Source: Romanomermis culicivorax (Eukaryota > Nematoda > Enoplea > Mermithida > Mermithidae). Taken from it: DNA of 64,000 nucleotides. The stretch spans positions 1,116,001-1,180,000 of the forward strand of contig CAWUHX010000034.1 of assembly GCA_963922205.1 (NCBI GenBank), read 5' to 3'. A program made the translations under genes and the position numbers. A model generated the notes under the pieces. That model was not told the DNA's origin. It was given only the letters and a program-made list of their open reading frames with translations, and searched no databases. Positions 23,201 to 35,025 of the stretch are shown piece after piece (the first letter of the stretch is position 1; each line of letters begins with the position of its first letter).

Positions 23201-23440
23201 AACAAGTGGCCTAATTTAAAACTGTGCAGTAATTATAACCTGCATTATCACGCACCACCACTACAGTAACTAAAATTTTTAGGCTCGGTAACAACGTCGG
23301 GCGGTTCGGTCCGCAACGTCTGCAACGACTACATCCGCTGCTGCGAAAGGAAATGTTCGCCCAAAAAACCCGAGGGCAAGTGCGTATATGATTCGGAGAC
23401 GAAGTTTTCCCGCGATACTTACTGTCGCTGTAAAAATTGA
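20201..23440 (+). CDS. Gene C: 97-residue secreted CS-alpha-beta-like cysteine-rich peptide (two exons)
   Basis: Exon 1 is 20201-20336 and exon 2 is 23283-23440 (TGA 23438-23440). The intron of about 2.95 kb is phase 1, with donor GTCAGT and acceptor TTTTTAG. Total length equals gene B at 97 residues. Residues 1-18 form a MKISLIC-type signal peptide. Cysteines at 40, 59, 65, 66, 70, 79, 93 and 95 keep exactly the spacing of gene B, and the second exon is nearly identical to that of gene B (SGGS, NDYIRCCERKCSPK, EGKCVY, SETKFS, YCRCKN). Codon third positions differ from gene B, so this is an established duplicate, not an assembly echo. Its large intron holds two copies of a TA-flanked MITE (20460-20708, 21986-22224) and most of a 1.7-kb dispersed repeat, while gene B's intron is only about 0.6 kb. 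Confidence 0.87.
20460..20708 (+). mobile_element. MITE family 1 copy, intron of gene C
   Basis: It starts TATAGTCTGTTTTTTATAAA and ends AGAAAAACAGACTATA, with inverted ends of about 30 bases running into ATGCTTC/GAAGCAT. It is 249 bases long and bounded by TA, which points to a Tc1/mariner-type mobiliser. It is non-coding. Confidence 0.88.
21285..22990 (+). repeat. Repeat R1, copy 1 (with insertions), in the intron of gene C
   Basis: This runs as the reverse complement of about 54985-57305. Shared landmarks include GAAAATGCC, ATTTTGTCCTCCCATA, CCTGTGATTGAAAAGGCGTC, GGCACCCACATATGAAA and GGGCAAACTTGCTCT. Copy 1 carries an insertion of roughly 0.5 kb at about 21760-22295 that copy 2 lacks. 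It contains an inverted GAGTACCCAGGTATTTTG motif and, within it, a family 1 MITE. No protein is recognised. Confidence 0.78.
21986..22224 (-). mobile_element. MITE family 1 copy in reverse orientation, intron of gene C
   Basis: Ends TATAGTCTG and CAGACTATA are present with the same subterminal GAAGCATTT word. Internal sequence is the reverse complement of the copy at 20460. It sits inside a further insertion in the 1.7-kb repeat R1. Confidence 0.85.
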
Positions 23441-24276
23441 CGATATTACTGCTGTACAAATTTCGCTTAGTAGCTTGTAAGACAATGATATTTTCTACTT
23501 GATTTATTCTTGAAAGCTCGTACGTACACATAAGAGTCTACAATTAAGCTTGCTTATCGATTTACAAAAGGCCGTTAGAGAGAGTAGGAAATAAAGAAGA
23601 TGAAGAATTCTTTTATCCACAGACAACTCTATTCTGCTGCATTCTTGCATTTTTGCTACACAATCTGTCAGTAGCAAGACCTTCCGATGTGCAGGTATTT
23701 TTGAATCCTATTTACTCAATTAATTAAATATCTTCAACATTTCCAAAAGCGTCCAGAATTTTCCGCAGGACATCCTTGATTAGATTCCTGTACAGCCTGT
23801 AAACAACATTCGAAATTTTTTCTTCAACAAAACCTTCAATAAATCGGATTTTCAGTATGACCCGAAGCTTCTTCAAAATCTACAATATAAATCCGTAGTT
23901 TACGAATTTAAAATAGAAAGCTGCGTTCAGGAGCAACATTCAATTCTAGTTGGTTTTCCACGTTCTTCGATTAATGTGAGATACCTTTTAAATTTGCTAT
24001 GAATATTTCTCGGACATTCGCATTAAATTTAGTCATTCTGATATCGTTTCCAGAATTGATGCAGAAGAATGCTCTCCTTCATCAAGTTTCTCAACTTTCC
24101 AAAATGAATTGATCTACGGTTTTTAGAAAGCTTTCACCATTAAATTTTATCACCGTGTGATCGATATTATCAGTCAAACTTAATCATAATCAATTTCCCT
24201 TTTAAAAATTGAATGCTCACTCAGAATATAATCAGATCTTCGCTAGTTTTTTACATTCCGTATTTAAAATTATGAT

Positions 24277-26616
24277 TCAACATCTTCCAAATAGAATGAG
24301 AACGACCAATATTTCGAAAACGGAAAAAAAGCTGGCGCCTAGCCAAATTCCCGAAAGACCTCCGATATCGCCCAAAAGATTCGCCATCTAAACGAAAATA
24401 GATTAAGTTGCTATAAAATTCTTCATTGGAAAATTTTCATTCAAGGACAAAAGCTTCTGCTGAAAAAGAAGATAGCCAGCAAGCAATGTGCACAAGAGTA
24501 TGAAGCACGTGGCATGAGCTCATGCACCTTGTATGGAGTGGATTCCTCATAAACCATGTGCAACATTGATTGGTAATATACGTAAACATTGATGGTATTC
24601 CTGCAAAAATAGCGCTGTACAATGGAAATTCAGGGATCACAGATAAAACATACTTTGATGAATATCCTGACTTTTCCAGTTTCTATAAGAAGGAGAAGAA
24701 AGTAGTAAATCGAAGCTCTGTGACTTCTGTAAGAGGATCATTATTTGAATTTTTAATCTTGAGCTTATACCAAGCTTACTTTAGCCATACTAGTGGTGTA
24801 GATATAATATTTCGAATGGCATCGATCTTTACAATCGCAGTCGTTTTCAAACAACGACAACAACGAAACGATTTGTATCAAGCAATTTCCTAGGGTGGAC
24901 AATCTTTTGACGACAAGAAAATATGTGATTGCCAAATCTGCGTTATCACTTTTCTCCACTCCGCAGTACCCAAAATCGTCCTCAAAATCCGGTGGAATGG
25001 GGTATTTCGGATCGGTGCAATTGCAGTAGCTGATAATTTTCTTTTGGTAACAGTATCTTAGGCATAACTGTAAAAATGGGAACTAACAGCTAAACAAAAA
25101 TCAGCATAAAATTCATGTTGCAAAAAATGAGACAACAGAAGAAAAGAACAAAGGAGGCCAGAGGAAAACGAGAAGGGTCACACAGCACAAAAGTTTTGAA
25201 CTATTGTCTTCTAAACTTTCGCATCATTATATAGTGTTTGCACTATGGTAATTTTCTGTGCGGCCAAATTATGATCAAATCCAAATCACAGTAAACTGAA
25301 AATTCGAAAGTCGTCTTTTTGTATGTCGTTTTAAAAGGTTTTGACTAATTCCAACCTGTAAACTAATGTGTCAGTAAAAACCGTGTGTAAACGATTTAGA
25401 AAATAACTCGTTTTTTACAAGTTCGATTCACATTTCACATGTCATATTTGCATTTCGTTCGTGTATTATGACAGCAGAGCGCATTCGATATGCACGAATT
25501 TTCGTATATTATAATACCATAGCTTTATTTCTCAATATAATATGTACGTTGTGAAAAAATCGGTTCAATTTGGAACGCTACGCTTCAGAAGGATTCGGTG
25601 TTAGGAAAACGTTCTCATAGTCCATCCACTTTGAAATGGCAGATGCGGCGATAACAAAAAGTAGCTTCAATTTGACGCTCAATTTTCACGCAGTGAAAAA
25701 CTTTATTCCGTAAAAAACATGAATTCCTTGAGAGACTGAAATCAAAGGAACAACATCATGCTTATCCATTTTCGATTTTGATGGAACAGTATCGACGCGT
25801 AAGTGCGTTTCACGGGATTATTTGAGAAAATTTTTGGTCGGTCTGTTCGTCACTGATGCGAGAAAAAATATGTCTCACTGATCACAGCAATAAGCCTACT
25901 TTTTTCCGAATTGAACTTACTTTCATACAATTTTGTTCAGAACATAAAAATGTGCTGCAGATGTAAGAATCACATGAAATCCGTGATAAACGATTAGTAT
26001 TTGTTCCAGTAGCCTGCAACCAAGGCAATAGATAAATTTCCAAAATTTATGAATTTTGGAGAATCATAACTCAAAATCAGTTTAACGTTTTACATCATAA
26101 ACAGTACAAAACTTTCTCTGACCAATCAGCGATATACTCAGGTCAATAAATTTTGAATGAATTCCGTATTCGAGCATGTTTTTTCGTCGGAATCAGTTCT
26201 GATTCACAAATTAGAAAAGATTGATTACGAATATCAACTGTATTTATTTTTTACAGAAGGTATCTAAAATAGCGTCCATTTTTGGCGGAAAATTAATGAT
26301 TTTTTCAATTTTCTAAACGAGTTACGACTAGTCATTAAATTTGAGATATTTTACCTCTAATTTTGGCTTCTTCTGATCAGACATTGGTTCACAAGATCCA
26401 TGTGGCCAGTTCAACCGATTCATTATTCTCTGTAAAAAACGACAAATTTCTTGTAAAAAACAAAAATTTTGATTTTGTTTCTAACATGCTGCAAAACTAC
26501 GTCGATCGAAAAGCCGGGCGAAAGTATACGCCCATCGGAATCGGGTAGAATTTCATCGTCCGGATCGTTGACTGAAAATCTGAAGCCAGCAGATAGCGAC
26601 GTCTCGAGGTAAGTGT
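24277..26616 (-). CDS. DEG/ENaC sodium channel, C-terminal half
   Basis: Exons on the - strand, in transcription order, are 26616-26486, 25067-24780, about 24726-24641, 24600-24528 and 24387-24277 (stop 24279-24277). Exon 26616-26486 gives the AGFRFSV..PD block and a following SPGFS. Exon 25067-24780 gives LCLRYC, YCNC and D-P-K-Y-P, then ENDCDCKDRC and a tyrosine-rich segment, the paired-cysteine region that closes the extracellular domain of DEG/ENaC channels. Exon 24600-24528 reads as the INVYVYY strand leading to the membrane, joined in frame to the last exon (LLGDIGG, then WLGASFF), which is the second membrane helix with the GAS selectivity filter. The short exon 24726-24641 needs a weak donor (GTGATC) to keep frame. 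An exon carrying the usual PYG.C segment should lie between 26486 and 25067, but I could not place it. The protein is a plasma-membrane amiloride-family cation channel; its ligand or mechanical stimulus cannot be read. Confidence 0.85.
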
Positions 26617-26945
26617 CTTGAGAAACGTTCAACACGATTTTGAAGCCTTTTTTGTAGGAGAAAAAAGATTGATTCGAAGTTCAAACTATGGGACCACGTA
26701 GTCGGCTTTGGTAGTAAAAAATGTAACCTTGCGTGAGAGTTGCATCCATATTCATTAAAGCAGATGTTGCGTTTTACATAGGTCTGTTTTTTTATAAGAT
26801 ATACATTCAGGAAAAATGACAAATTACTAACGTCAAAAGTGCTCACAAAGCTCTTGCAGTTCAAAGTGGAGTTTCATCTCTTCAATAATTTTCGAACATT
26901 GACAGAAGTGTTTTTTATCGAAAAGTAAATTTTATGGGAACAGTG

Positions 26946-27305
26946 TAGCTCATTTACTTATGATAGATGCAGCGCCAACCAAAACTGTAGGTTCAATTTT
27001 ATACACAATTTTCACGGATTGGAAAAACTTATATTATTTCTTCATGACAATATGAATTCCAAAATCATAATAAGACCGCCATGTTTATCCACATTTGATT
27101 CGGATAAGACTGTGTTTGACAACTGAGTATTCTAAAGAAATTTTGATGAAGTTATGGGAGGAAATTTTCAATGATTCTGTTCATCGCTCATAGACGAGAA
27201 ATTTTTTTATTCCTTGCAGTATTACTTTTTTTTGAGGGTTGAACTTTTTTCATGGCATCGCTGCATCAATTATTTCAAAATAATTCAAAAGTAAAGTTGC
27301 CATTT
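26946..27305. mobile_element. MITE family 2, longer copy
   Basis: The left part contains TATGATAGATGCAGCG and the right part GCATCGCTGCATCAATTATT then TCAAAATAATTC. The interior (GGTTCAATTTTA, ACACAATTTTCAC, ATATGAATTCC) recurs at about 16800-17085 and about 25617-25980, so at least three long copies are present in the window. Confidence 0.6.
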
Positions 27306-27414
27306 TTGCTAATTTGTACTCATTCAATATTATTTTATTTTGTTTTATAGAACTTCGTAGGGTGGTATCACATAGAAGGTGGAGTAAATAAATTCGGAGC
27401 ATTCTGTAGTCTAT

Positions 27415-27615
27415 TCACTTTCAAATGAGCCTCGGAAAGCAAAATAATCCGTATGAATCGGTGAGCAGGCAATAAATCTGCATCATAGACCGAAATCTTA
27501 TCATCTCAATTTGTTCATCTAAGTGCTACAATCAATTCGAGAATGTACGTAGGTTGTTTATTATTTGCATGAACATCTGTTTGCACGCCAAGGCTCATTG
27601 AAAAAATAGACTATA
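27415..27615. mobile_element. Small MITE with TGTAGTCTATTCA / AATAGACTATA ends
   Basis: The inverted ends are GTAGTCTATTCACTTTCAAA then TGAGCC, and GGCTCATTGAAAAAATAGAC then TATA, about 200 bases apart. A related half lies at the right edge of the window (about 63799 onward). Confidence 0.6.
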
Positions 27616-27954
27616 GGAGCATAGAAAGAGCAAACGTGGAGCAAAAACAGCGAAAAACGTGTCGAGATTTATTCCATTTAGCAACAAATATGCACAATGC
27701 GGAAAAATTCACAACAGAAACCATTATGCACAAACTGATCTATCTGGGACCGATCGTAAAGTACTTTTCTTGTTCTCCCAACCTACTCCAACCTTTAACA
27801 ATTTTTTGAATAAAAAATCTTACAATTTTGACAACAGAAAATGATTTTGGTCGTTTTTTAGCTTAGACGCATTTTACAAAAAACAAACTGTAAAAGTAAA
27901 ATTGAAGCAAAAGTTGTTAACCAGACTGCGGTAAAGATTCGCTATATCGTGCAC

Positions 27955-28640
27955 ATTTGCTTTCTGCTCCTCTAAATTTACTTCTGATCGGACCAGAAGT
28001 AAGTTTTGGCACAAATGTCTACAGATTGGCCCCATTGGGTCTTTTTAACAATTTTACCCTCACCGTTTTTTTTGTTTTCACGCTTTTACTGTTCTTTGTG
28101 TACACTGAGAGTAATTGTAAACATTTTTTTGCTTTCATTCAGTTCATCATTGCTTTTTCAAATGGCATTACTGAGTTATTTTAATAATGTCGATTTTCAT
28201 CGATTTCTGTGATTAGTGAGTAGGCATTTGTTTTTCCTTTAAAATTTTCCTTAGGCTTAGGCTTAGCGTACAGCAGCTGCGCCTGAAGGGCGCAGTCCTG
28301 TTGAGGCTCTTCCAAATGAAGCTGTTAGTTTAAATAGTATCAAGGGTCGGTCAAGTGATTATTTTCGGTCTAGTTTAGTTGTGCCTGCTTGGTCGAGTGG
28401 ATATGACACTTGCCTTTGAAACACCAGATTCTGACTTCGATTCCGGTTGCAACGTAAATTTTCTTAAGTTTCTGTCCTTTCTTAGACTGGAAAAGCGTGA
28501 GAAACAAAAAAAAACGGTGGGGGTAAAATTGTTAAAAGGTCTGCCCCATTTTTGATTCTACTTTGCTCTAAGAATGCTCCGAACTTATTTGCCCCGCTTT
28601 CTGTGACATATTCAAAATTGATCGTTTCACAGCACTGCGA
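27955..28640. repeat. Inverted-repeat element enclosing a tRNA-like segment
   Basis: About 28040-28095 (TTAACAATTTTACCC, CACGCTTTT) is repeated in reverse at about 28485-28545 (AAAAGCGTGAGA, GGGTAAAATTGTTAA), and weaker pairing continues outward. The tRNA-like piece at 28385-28460 is in the loop region. Confidence 0.55.
28385..28460 (+). ncRNA. tRNA-derived segment with pol III A and B boxes (SINE or tRNA relic)
   Basis: TGGTCGAGTGGATATGACA matches an A box and GACTTCGATTCC a B box at tRNA spacing. The acceptor stem and variable arm do not fold into a convincing tRNA, so this is more likely a tRNA-derived SINE head or a decayed tRNA than a working gene. Confidence 0.4.
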
Positions 28641-28667
28641 GATATAACAAAAAAAAGCAAATAAATC

Positions 28668-28889
28668 TATACTCCATTCACTTTGAAATGATCGATGCAG
28701 CGAGGTTGCAGCCAAACTTTTTTCCAAAATTACTGAAAGCTTGTCCAATATTCAATAAATTTTTCCTTCATGATACAGACTTCTTGAGGATAACCCTTTT
28801 CAACTATTTCAAGATTATTGAAATTGATTTCCTAATCTGCGTTTACCGAAACTCTGACTGCTGCGCTGATCATATTAAAATAAACTATA
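28668..28889. mobile_element. MITE family 2, medium copy
   Basis: The left arm TATACTCCATTCACTTTGAA continues to ATGATCGATGCAGC; the right arm reads CTGCTGCGCTGATCATATTA then AAATAAACTATA. It shares its right TA with the adjacent family 1 copy. Confidence 0.72.
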
Positions 28890-29134
28890 GTCTGTTTTTT
28901 ATAAAATGCTTCCAAATAGAAAGGTGACACAAGTCAATATTGTCGTCAAAATTGTTTACATAGAGCCCTTACTGTAAAAATTTTCGCTCAAAAAATTGTT
29001 AAAGATTAACTCATTATGCTCACAAATTTTCAGTCCCATATGTTATATTGTTAATCAGCAAATCGTAAAAATCTGAAACACTACTTGCTTTCCACTTTCA
29101 TTATTTAGAAGCATTTCAAGAGAAACAGACTATA
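28886..29134 (+). mobile_element. MITE family 1 copy abutting a family 2 MITE
   Basis: It is 249 bases with the family 1 ends TATAGTCTG and CAGACTATA. Its left TA is shared with the right end of the family 2 element at 28668-28889, so one inserted at the edge of the other. Confidence 0.87.
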
Positions 29135-29199
29135 GATAATAAACTATAATATATAGATATTGGGGCTCGGGGCATTTTTAAAGACACAAATATATTTTA

Positions 29200-29289
29200 A
29201 CGTATCCCATGCTCTAACATATCCCATGTTATAACATATCCTATGTTATAACATATCCCATATTACAACATATCCCATGTTATAACATA
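29200..29289. repeat. ATAACAT palindromic satellite, left block
   Basis: Tandem units of CATATCCCATGTTATAA of about 17-20 bases, with TGTTATAACA palindromes, run up to the LTR start. The block is likely the insertion target of the LTR element. Confidence 0.85.
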
Positions 29290-29395
29290 TGTTGTAGTGG
29301 CATTTTCCAGTTTGTCACAACTGTACTAATGTCACTTTACAACCCTCTGATCTTTACAACCAAAGATGTGCATGTCTTAAGCATGCCATCTTAAT

Positions 29396-31575
29396 CACTG
29401 TTGCCAGGTGCAGTAGAATTCTACTGTTTTCAGTAGAATTTTTACTCAACAGTGGCAGTGGCTGTAGAATGCCATTCACAGTAGAATTTGCAGTAGAATT
29501 TGTTGTATTGCAGTAGTAGTCAGTAGAATGTCAATTTTCCAGTAGAATTCAGTAGAATTATCTGTTTCTCAGTATAAGTCAGTAGAAATGAGAAGATTAC
29601 TATAACTAATTTGACTCAGTTTATGTTACTGTAATGAGCGTCGATTATGATTAGAAAGTTTAATTTAACTTTAAAAACTGAAAAGTATTAACTATCCAGC
29701 GCCTAAGCCTACGCTATATACGTATAACATGCTGAGACCATGTGATTTTTTTAGTCGAGCGAAGTTTGGCGTCTCATCCGTCGAATTCACCAAACACCGG
29801 GAGGATATGTTTCAGTGTTGCCAGCTATCTCACTCTTCACCGTCTCTCCAGTCCCCATTTTGGTTGATTTTTCTTCGATTTTAGTGTAGGTTTCGCCTCA
29901 GTTCTGAAATCTAGTATAATTAGTTTTTTTGACCTGGCAAAACTGCTAACCAGTGCAGTATAGTGTTGTCAAATGTCAAATGGGCATTTATTTTGCTCCA
30001 ATTCTAGATTACCATTTTTTCCCTCGGCAACATTTTCAACATGAGAACCTGGGCCAAAATATTTTCCGCATTTCAGAAAAACGTTCCTCAAAGTTTTACT
30101 AGCAGAAAAACATATTACGTCAAAGGCAGGCTTTTTTTCATTCTTCGACCTCGAGCCAGTTGGCTTGTAGGTCCAAAATTTTACAAGCCATTTCATAATT
30201 TTACAAGCCAACTTTTTTCATAACTTTTCATATGTGTTAAAGTCACGCATTTCACAAGTTAATATCATTATTAACGTTATTTGCTTGCTTTAGGTATAGA
30301 ATGTTCTACCCAGGGATGGAAAAACCCATTTTTCAAAATTTTGGCTTGGTGTTTTTTGGGTTTAATGGTTTTTTCTGGTTTCTTTGGGTTTATTAAGGGT
30401 TTTTTGGGTTTAATGTGGGTTTCATTTTGTAATCATTTTAAAACACTATCAAGATTTATATAATGATTACATAAAAGTTAATCAAATGCGATCAAAATTA
30501 TACTTATATAAATGCGAAAAATCAAAGGCAATTTTTGCTTGTGACGTCATCTGCTGAGAATTTAGTTCTCAAAAGTGAAACTTTTTTGGGAGAAACAACT
30601 TTCAAACAGCCTAAAACGATTTTCTCAAGTCAGATAAATCATTTATACGCTTTATAATTCAAGTTTACGAAAAAATTTTGAAAAATTCAAAAAACTGATT
30701 TTAACAAATGCCCAAAAACCCAAAATTTGCTGGTTTTTAAATTCAGAAAACCCAAAACAAACCAAAAAATCCAAAACCCAAAAAAGCCACTTTGCCAACC
30801 ATGGTTCTACCGTACTTTATAACACATAAAAGTTGCAGTTTTTGAGGTGACAATAGGAAACTATCATTAAATGGGCAGGATTTTACTTTATGTAAATACG
30901 CTTCTTTTCAATTGATATGCAAATTTATACAAATTCAAGGTTGTTGGACGCTTTAGCAAGAAGAATTAAACTGCAGAAAGGGTTTCAAACCTTGGTGTTT
31001 GGGGTGACTAACAGTGTGATTCTCCACTGCACCACTTATGGAAAAAGTCATTGGGTAAAAACACGCTGCTGTAATTTTAAATATTCTTTCTCGTAAAATT
31101 GCATCAAAATAACTAATTTAAAGGGGTACACCAGCTTCAACTCTAAAATGATAATTTTGCAGTGTAAATTATAGCGGAAAACGTAGAAAAAAATCAAAAA
31201 TGGTTTTTCGAAATATGGAAAAACTTCTCCTCAACTTCTCGCAAAGTGGTTGGTTCAAGTTTCATCTCAAGTTTCTTATCATCAATACTCTCTACTACAT
31301 AGATCTTATGCATTATATGTTATTTACACGATGGCAGTGATATCAAATATGAAGAAGCGTTCGATGTTGTTGATCAAATAAACGTCTGATATAGTTTATA
31401 TCATGTTTTTGATGATTTATCAGTGTTTTTCATTTACATTCAAGCTATTTTCAATGTTCTCGAGTGTCAATAGAATTTTGGTAGAATTTTTCAAAGTCAG
31501 TAGAATTGCAGTAGAATTTCAGTTAAACGAGATGTAGTTTCAGTAGAAACTTTGTTGAATCACCTGGCAACAGTG
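29396..31575. mobile_element. hAT-like element inside the 5' LTR, perfect ends and 8-bp duplication
   Basis: Ends are CACTGTTGCCAGGTG (29396-29410) and its exact inverse CACCTGGCAACAGTG (31561-31575). Flanking ATCTTAAT occurs at 29388-29395 and 31576-31583; the uninterrupted site is visible in the other LTR (CATCTTAATTC near 34264). Subterminal CAGTAGAAT words occur at least seven times at the left (29411-29558) and at least twice at the right, like transposase-binding repeats of hAT elements. It is 2180 bases with no recognisable transposase. Confidence 0.92.
30311..30802. mobile_element. Second hAT-like MITE nested in the first
   Basis: The left end CAGGGATGG and right end CCAACCATG are flanked by direct GTTCTACC (30303-30310 and 30803-30810). 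Inside, TTTTTGGGTTT runs on the left and AAAACCCAAAA runs on the right form a fold. It is 492 bases and non-coding. Confidence 0.85.
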
Positions 31576-31954
31576 ATCTTAATTCGAACCAGTCATTGCG
31601 TCATGTGCATGACTTTGGTCAGTGAAATTATTATTCGTTTTACGGTCTGGTCATCTTTCTCTCCCCGAATAAAAAGCCGTCGCACTATTTACCAGTGCTG
31701 ATATTATTAAATGTTTTAAATTGAGAAATCGAATATTTCTCTATTTAGAATATTATAATTTGCAAAATATTTTGAGCATTTGCACCAAAAATCAAGAGGC
31801 GTACATACCCCGGCCCAATGCTAGGTAAGTCTTAACATTAAGGTATGAAATTTTGGAACTCCTGCCCTAATCATTTTTGGACTCAAAATCAAATCTTAAA
31901 TATTTTTGGTGGATCACCAGCCAAGAGTCTAAAAAAATTAAAGAAAAATACTTA

Positions 31955-32310
31955 TATATAACACATATATACCATGTTATAGCATATACCACATTATAAC
32001 ATGTTTCATGTTCTAACCTATCCTATGTTATTACATATCGCAAGTTATAATATATATTCCATGTTAGAACATATACCATGTCATAACATATCTCATATTA
32101 TAACATATCCTATGTTATAATATATCCTATGTTATAACATATCCCATATTAAAAAATATTCCATGTTATAACATATATATCATGTTATAGCATATACCAC
32201 ATTGTAACAAGTTTCATGTTATAAGGTATCCTATGTTATTATATATTGCATTTTATAACATATCCCATGTTAAAACATATCCCATTTTGGAACATATTCC
32301 ATGTTATAAG
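31955..32310. repeat. ATAACAT satellite inside the 5' LTR copy
   Basis: The same family of units (CCATGTTATAACATAT and variants) is present in nearly the same order at about 34680-35025 in the 3' copy, so this block is carried by the retroelement repeat. Confidence 0.8.
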
Positions 32311-35025
32311 GTTGCAGCCACAGTAGTTGCAAAGCCTTCACTTTCCACGTCTGCTATTCTAATTTTTGGTCACATGCTCACACGTGAAGATCTAGCTGGA
32401 GCATTAGCTCAGATCCAAGCATGAACTAAAGTTGTCACTGATTTCCACATCCTTGACATCTCCAATAAACCTGTCATGGATGTTTTTCACTATCTCTGTA
32501 GTCAACTGAAGAAATGGAAGATTGATCCACAGGACAAATCTGGTAAATCTCATAAACCTACGGCAAGGTCTTCTACAGCTGCTGAAAAAGGTGCCGAGAC
32601 TCCAAAGACCGATTCCATCTCTTTTCCACCTGGTTTTGATGCACCACAACAGCCTCCCGCTGCTGTTGCACCCACCTACCTGCCTTATGTTCACAACAGT
32701 ATCATTCGGCTGTTGTTCCTCAGTATCAGTATCCTGCTCAACTTCTACCTTGGCTTATGCCATACCAGAGCCTACTGTTGTGTATCAATCACGACTGGCT
32801 GGGTATCCTGTTCCTTTTCAGACACCTACTGATCAGTTTCAGCAACAGCGCCAGCTAATTTCTGCAGCTGGGGCTCAACCTCCTCCACCTCCACCACCTG
32901 TTCAGCAAGCTCCAGTAGTTCCACAATCAACCTCATCTACCACAATGAGTGCAACTACTCTGGCTCCTTCTTCTAGTGTAACGTTCACTACTGCAACAAC
33001 ATCCACTTCTATACTGTCCATGTCTGCTTCTACGTCACAATCTGCTACTTCATCGGCTCAACCAGCAAATCAGCCTGAAAGACTCTTCAGGCTTAGAACA
33101 TTGGCATAGCCCAATATTTTTAATGTCTTATCTCCCCTTAATATCCTGCTGCCATCTGGTGCTGCTCAAAAGGCAAATGATGCAGCTATGTCTCTTTACC
33201 AGCTGTATAAAGACACCTATAAGATCACCATCACAAGGTCAACTGAACACACCATTCCAGATACCCTGTTGTGAACCATCCTTGACTGGATGCCCCCTTG
33301 GGCTACCATGTATGGTGCAGCTACTAGTCTTCAAATAGCTGAGCTTACTCTCTTCTTGCACAAATGTCGATCATTGTCAGGTTTGTCACATTATGCCACT
33401 GCCTATACCTCCTCTGTTCACATGATAGAAGCTATTCTCCAAAAACCTGAAGATCTATGCATCTCCTCTGTTGACATGATAGAAGCTATCCTCCAAAAAC
33501 CTGAAGATCTAGGTGTCACTAACCCTGTCAAGTTATGAACGTTGGTTGGGGTTCACACCAATGCTAACGCTGAATATCAGGTCAATCATTGCATTTTTGG
33601 TCAATTTTATGTACCTGCAGTTTCTGATTTACCTCCTATGCCACTACCTCACAATACTACACCTCCTGATTGTCTTCAAGTAGTCACTGGGGCTAATGAT
33701 CTACCTGACAATAGCTCGCATCCTTCTCAATTGTCACATCAACATTCTGGTTCTCACACTGCTCCTCCTTAGATCAGTAGTCTATGGCAACTACTGATAT
33801 TTTAGTTCTTCTGCATTTGTTTTGTTTGTTTTCTTTAATTTCTCTTTTGAAAAATATAATCTTGGTGCCATGTTTTTACTTTCCTTTTTAGAGCTTTTGT
33901 ACAGTTTTGGACCAACCCTGTGAAATTTTTTCTTTGTGCGCATTTTTACTTGTGATGACCAAATTCACATAACCAGTTTACCATTGCCATGTCTCGCCTA
34001 GCTGAGTATGTATCTGTAAGTTTCACTTTCTCACCAGTTTCGGATTTTGTTACGTCTTGGCCTTATTCTTCCACAAAAGAGGGTCCAAAAATTCTCTCAC
34101 AATAACGACTCCATTGCATCTTATAGTCTTGATTGCTTAAGGCAATCTGCTGCAAGGGGGAAGGGGTGTTGTAGTGGCATTTTTCAGTTTGCTACAACTG
34201 TTTTAATGTCACTTTACAACCCTCTGATCTTTACCACCAAAGATGTGCATGTCTCAAGCATGCCATCTTAATTCAAACTGGGTGACGCAATTACTGCAGT
34301 CATTCCATTGTGTGCCAGAATTTGGTCAGTGAAATTATTATTTGTTTTATAAAGATGACCATCTGGTCATCTTTCTCTCCTCGAATAAAAACCTTTTGCG
34401 CTATTTACCAGTGCTGATATTATTAAATGTTTTAAATTGAGAAATCAAAGATTTCTCTATTTGGAATATTATAATTTGCAAAATATTTTGAGCATTTGTA
34501 CCAAAAATCAAGAGGCGTACATACCCCGGCCCAATGCTAGGTAAGTCTTAACATTAAGGTATGAAATTTTGGAACTCCTGCCCTAATCATTTTTGAACTC
34601 AAAATCAAATCTTAAATATTTTTGGTGGATCACCAGCCAAGAGTCTAAAAAAAATTAAAGAAAAATACTTATATATAACACATATATACCATGTTATAGC
34701 ATATACCACATTGTAACATGTTCCATGTTCTAACCTATCCTATGTTATTACATATTGCAAGTTATAATATATATTCCATGTTAGAACATATACCATGTCA
34801 TAACATATCTCATATTATAACATATCCTATGTTATAATATATCCTATGTTATAACATATCCCATATTAAAAAATATTCCATGTTATAATATATATATCAT
34901 GTTGTAGCATATACCACATTGTAACAAGTTTCATGTTATAAGGTATCCTATGTTATTACATATTGCATGTTATAACATATCCCATGTTAAAACATATCCC
35001 ATTTTGGAAAATATCCCATGTTATA

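Larger units (their letters stand above)
29290..35025 (+). mobile_element. LTR-type retroelement with interrupted 5' repeat
   Basis: A long direct repeat occurs at 29290-29395 plus 31584 to about 32310, and again at 34167 to about 35025. Both start TGTTGTAGTGGCATTTT and share AATAAA and most of their length at high identity. The second copy follows a purine tract (34154-34166), the typical plus-strand primer next to a 3' LTR. The interior (32311-34166) reads as a decayed protein on the + strand with several stops, a Pro/Gln/Ser/Thr-rich stretch near 32860-33060 and an imperfect 54-base tandem duplication near 33412-33520. I see no reverse transcriptase, integrase or protease, so this is a non-autonomous or gutted element. 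The 3' limit of the LTR is uncertain because it runs into ATAACAT satellite. Confidence 0.72.

Noticed and set aside
24570-24893. 107-residue + strand open frame
   Set aside because: It lies antisense over three DEG/ENaC exons whose - strand products match the family; the + frame is a shadow.
28253-28270. TTAGGC repeats, the nematode telomere unit
   Set aside because: Only about two and a half units are present, which chance can explain; it is not evidence for telomeric origin.
32476-33772. Pro/Gln/Ser/Thr-rich + strand frames as a possible host gene
   Set aside because: They lie between two long terminal repeats, contain several stops and share no splice signals, so they are the decayed interior of the retroelement.
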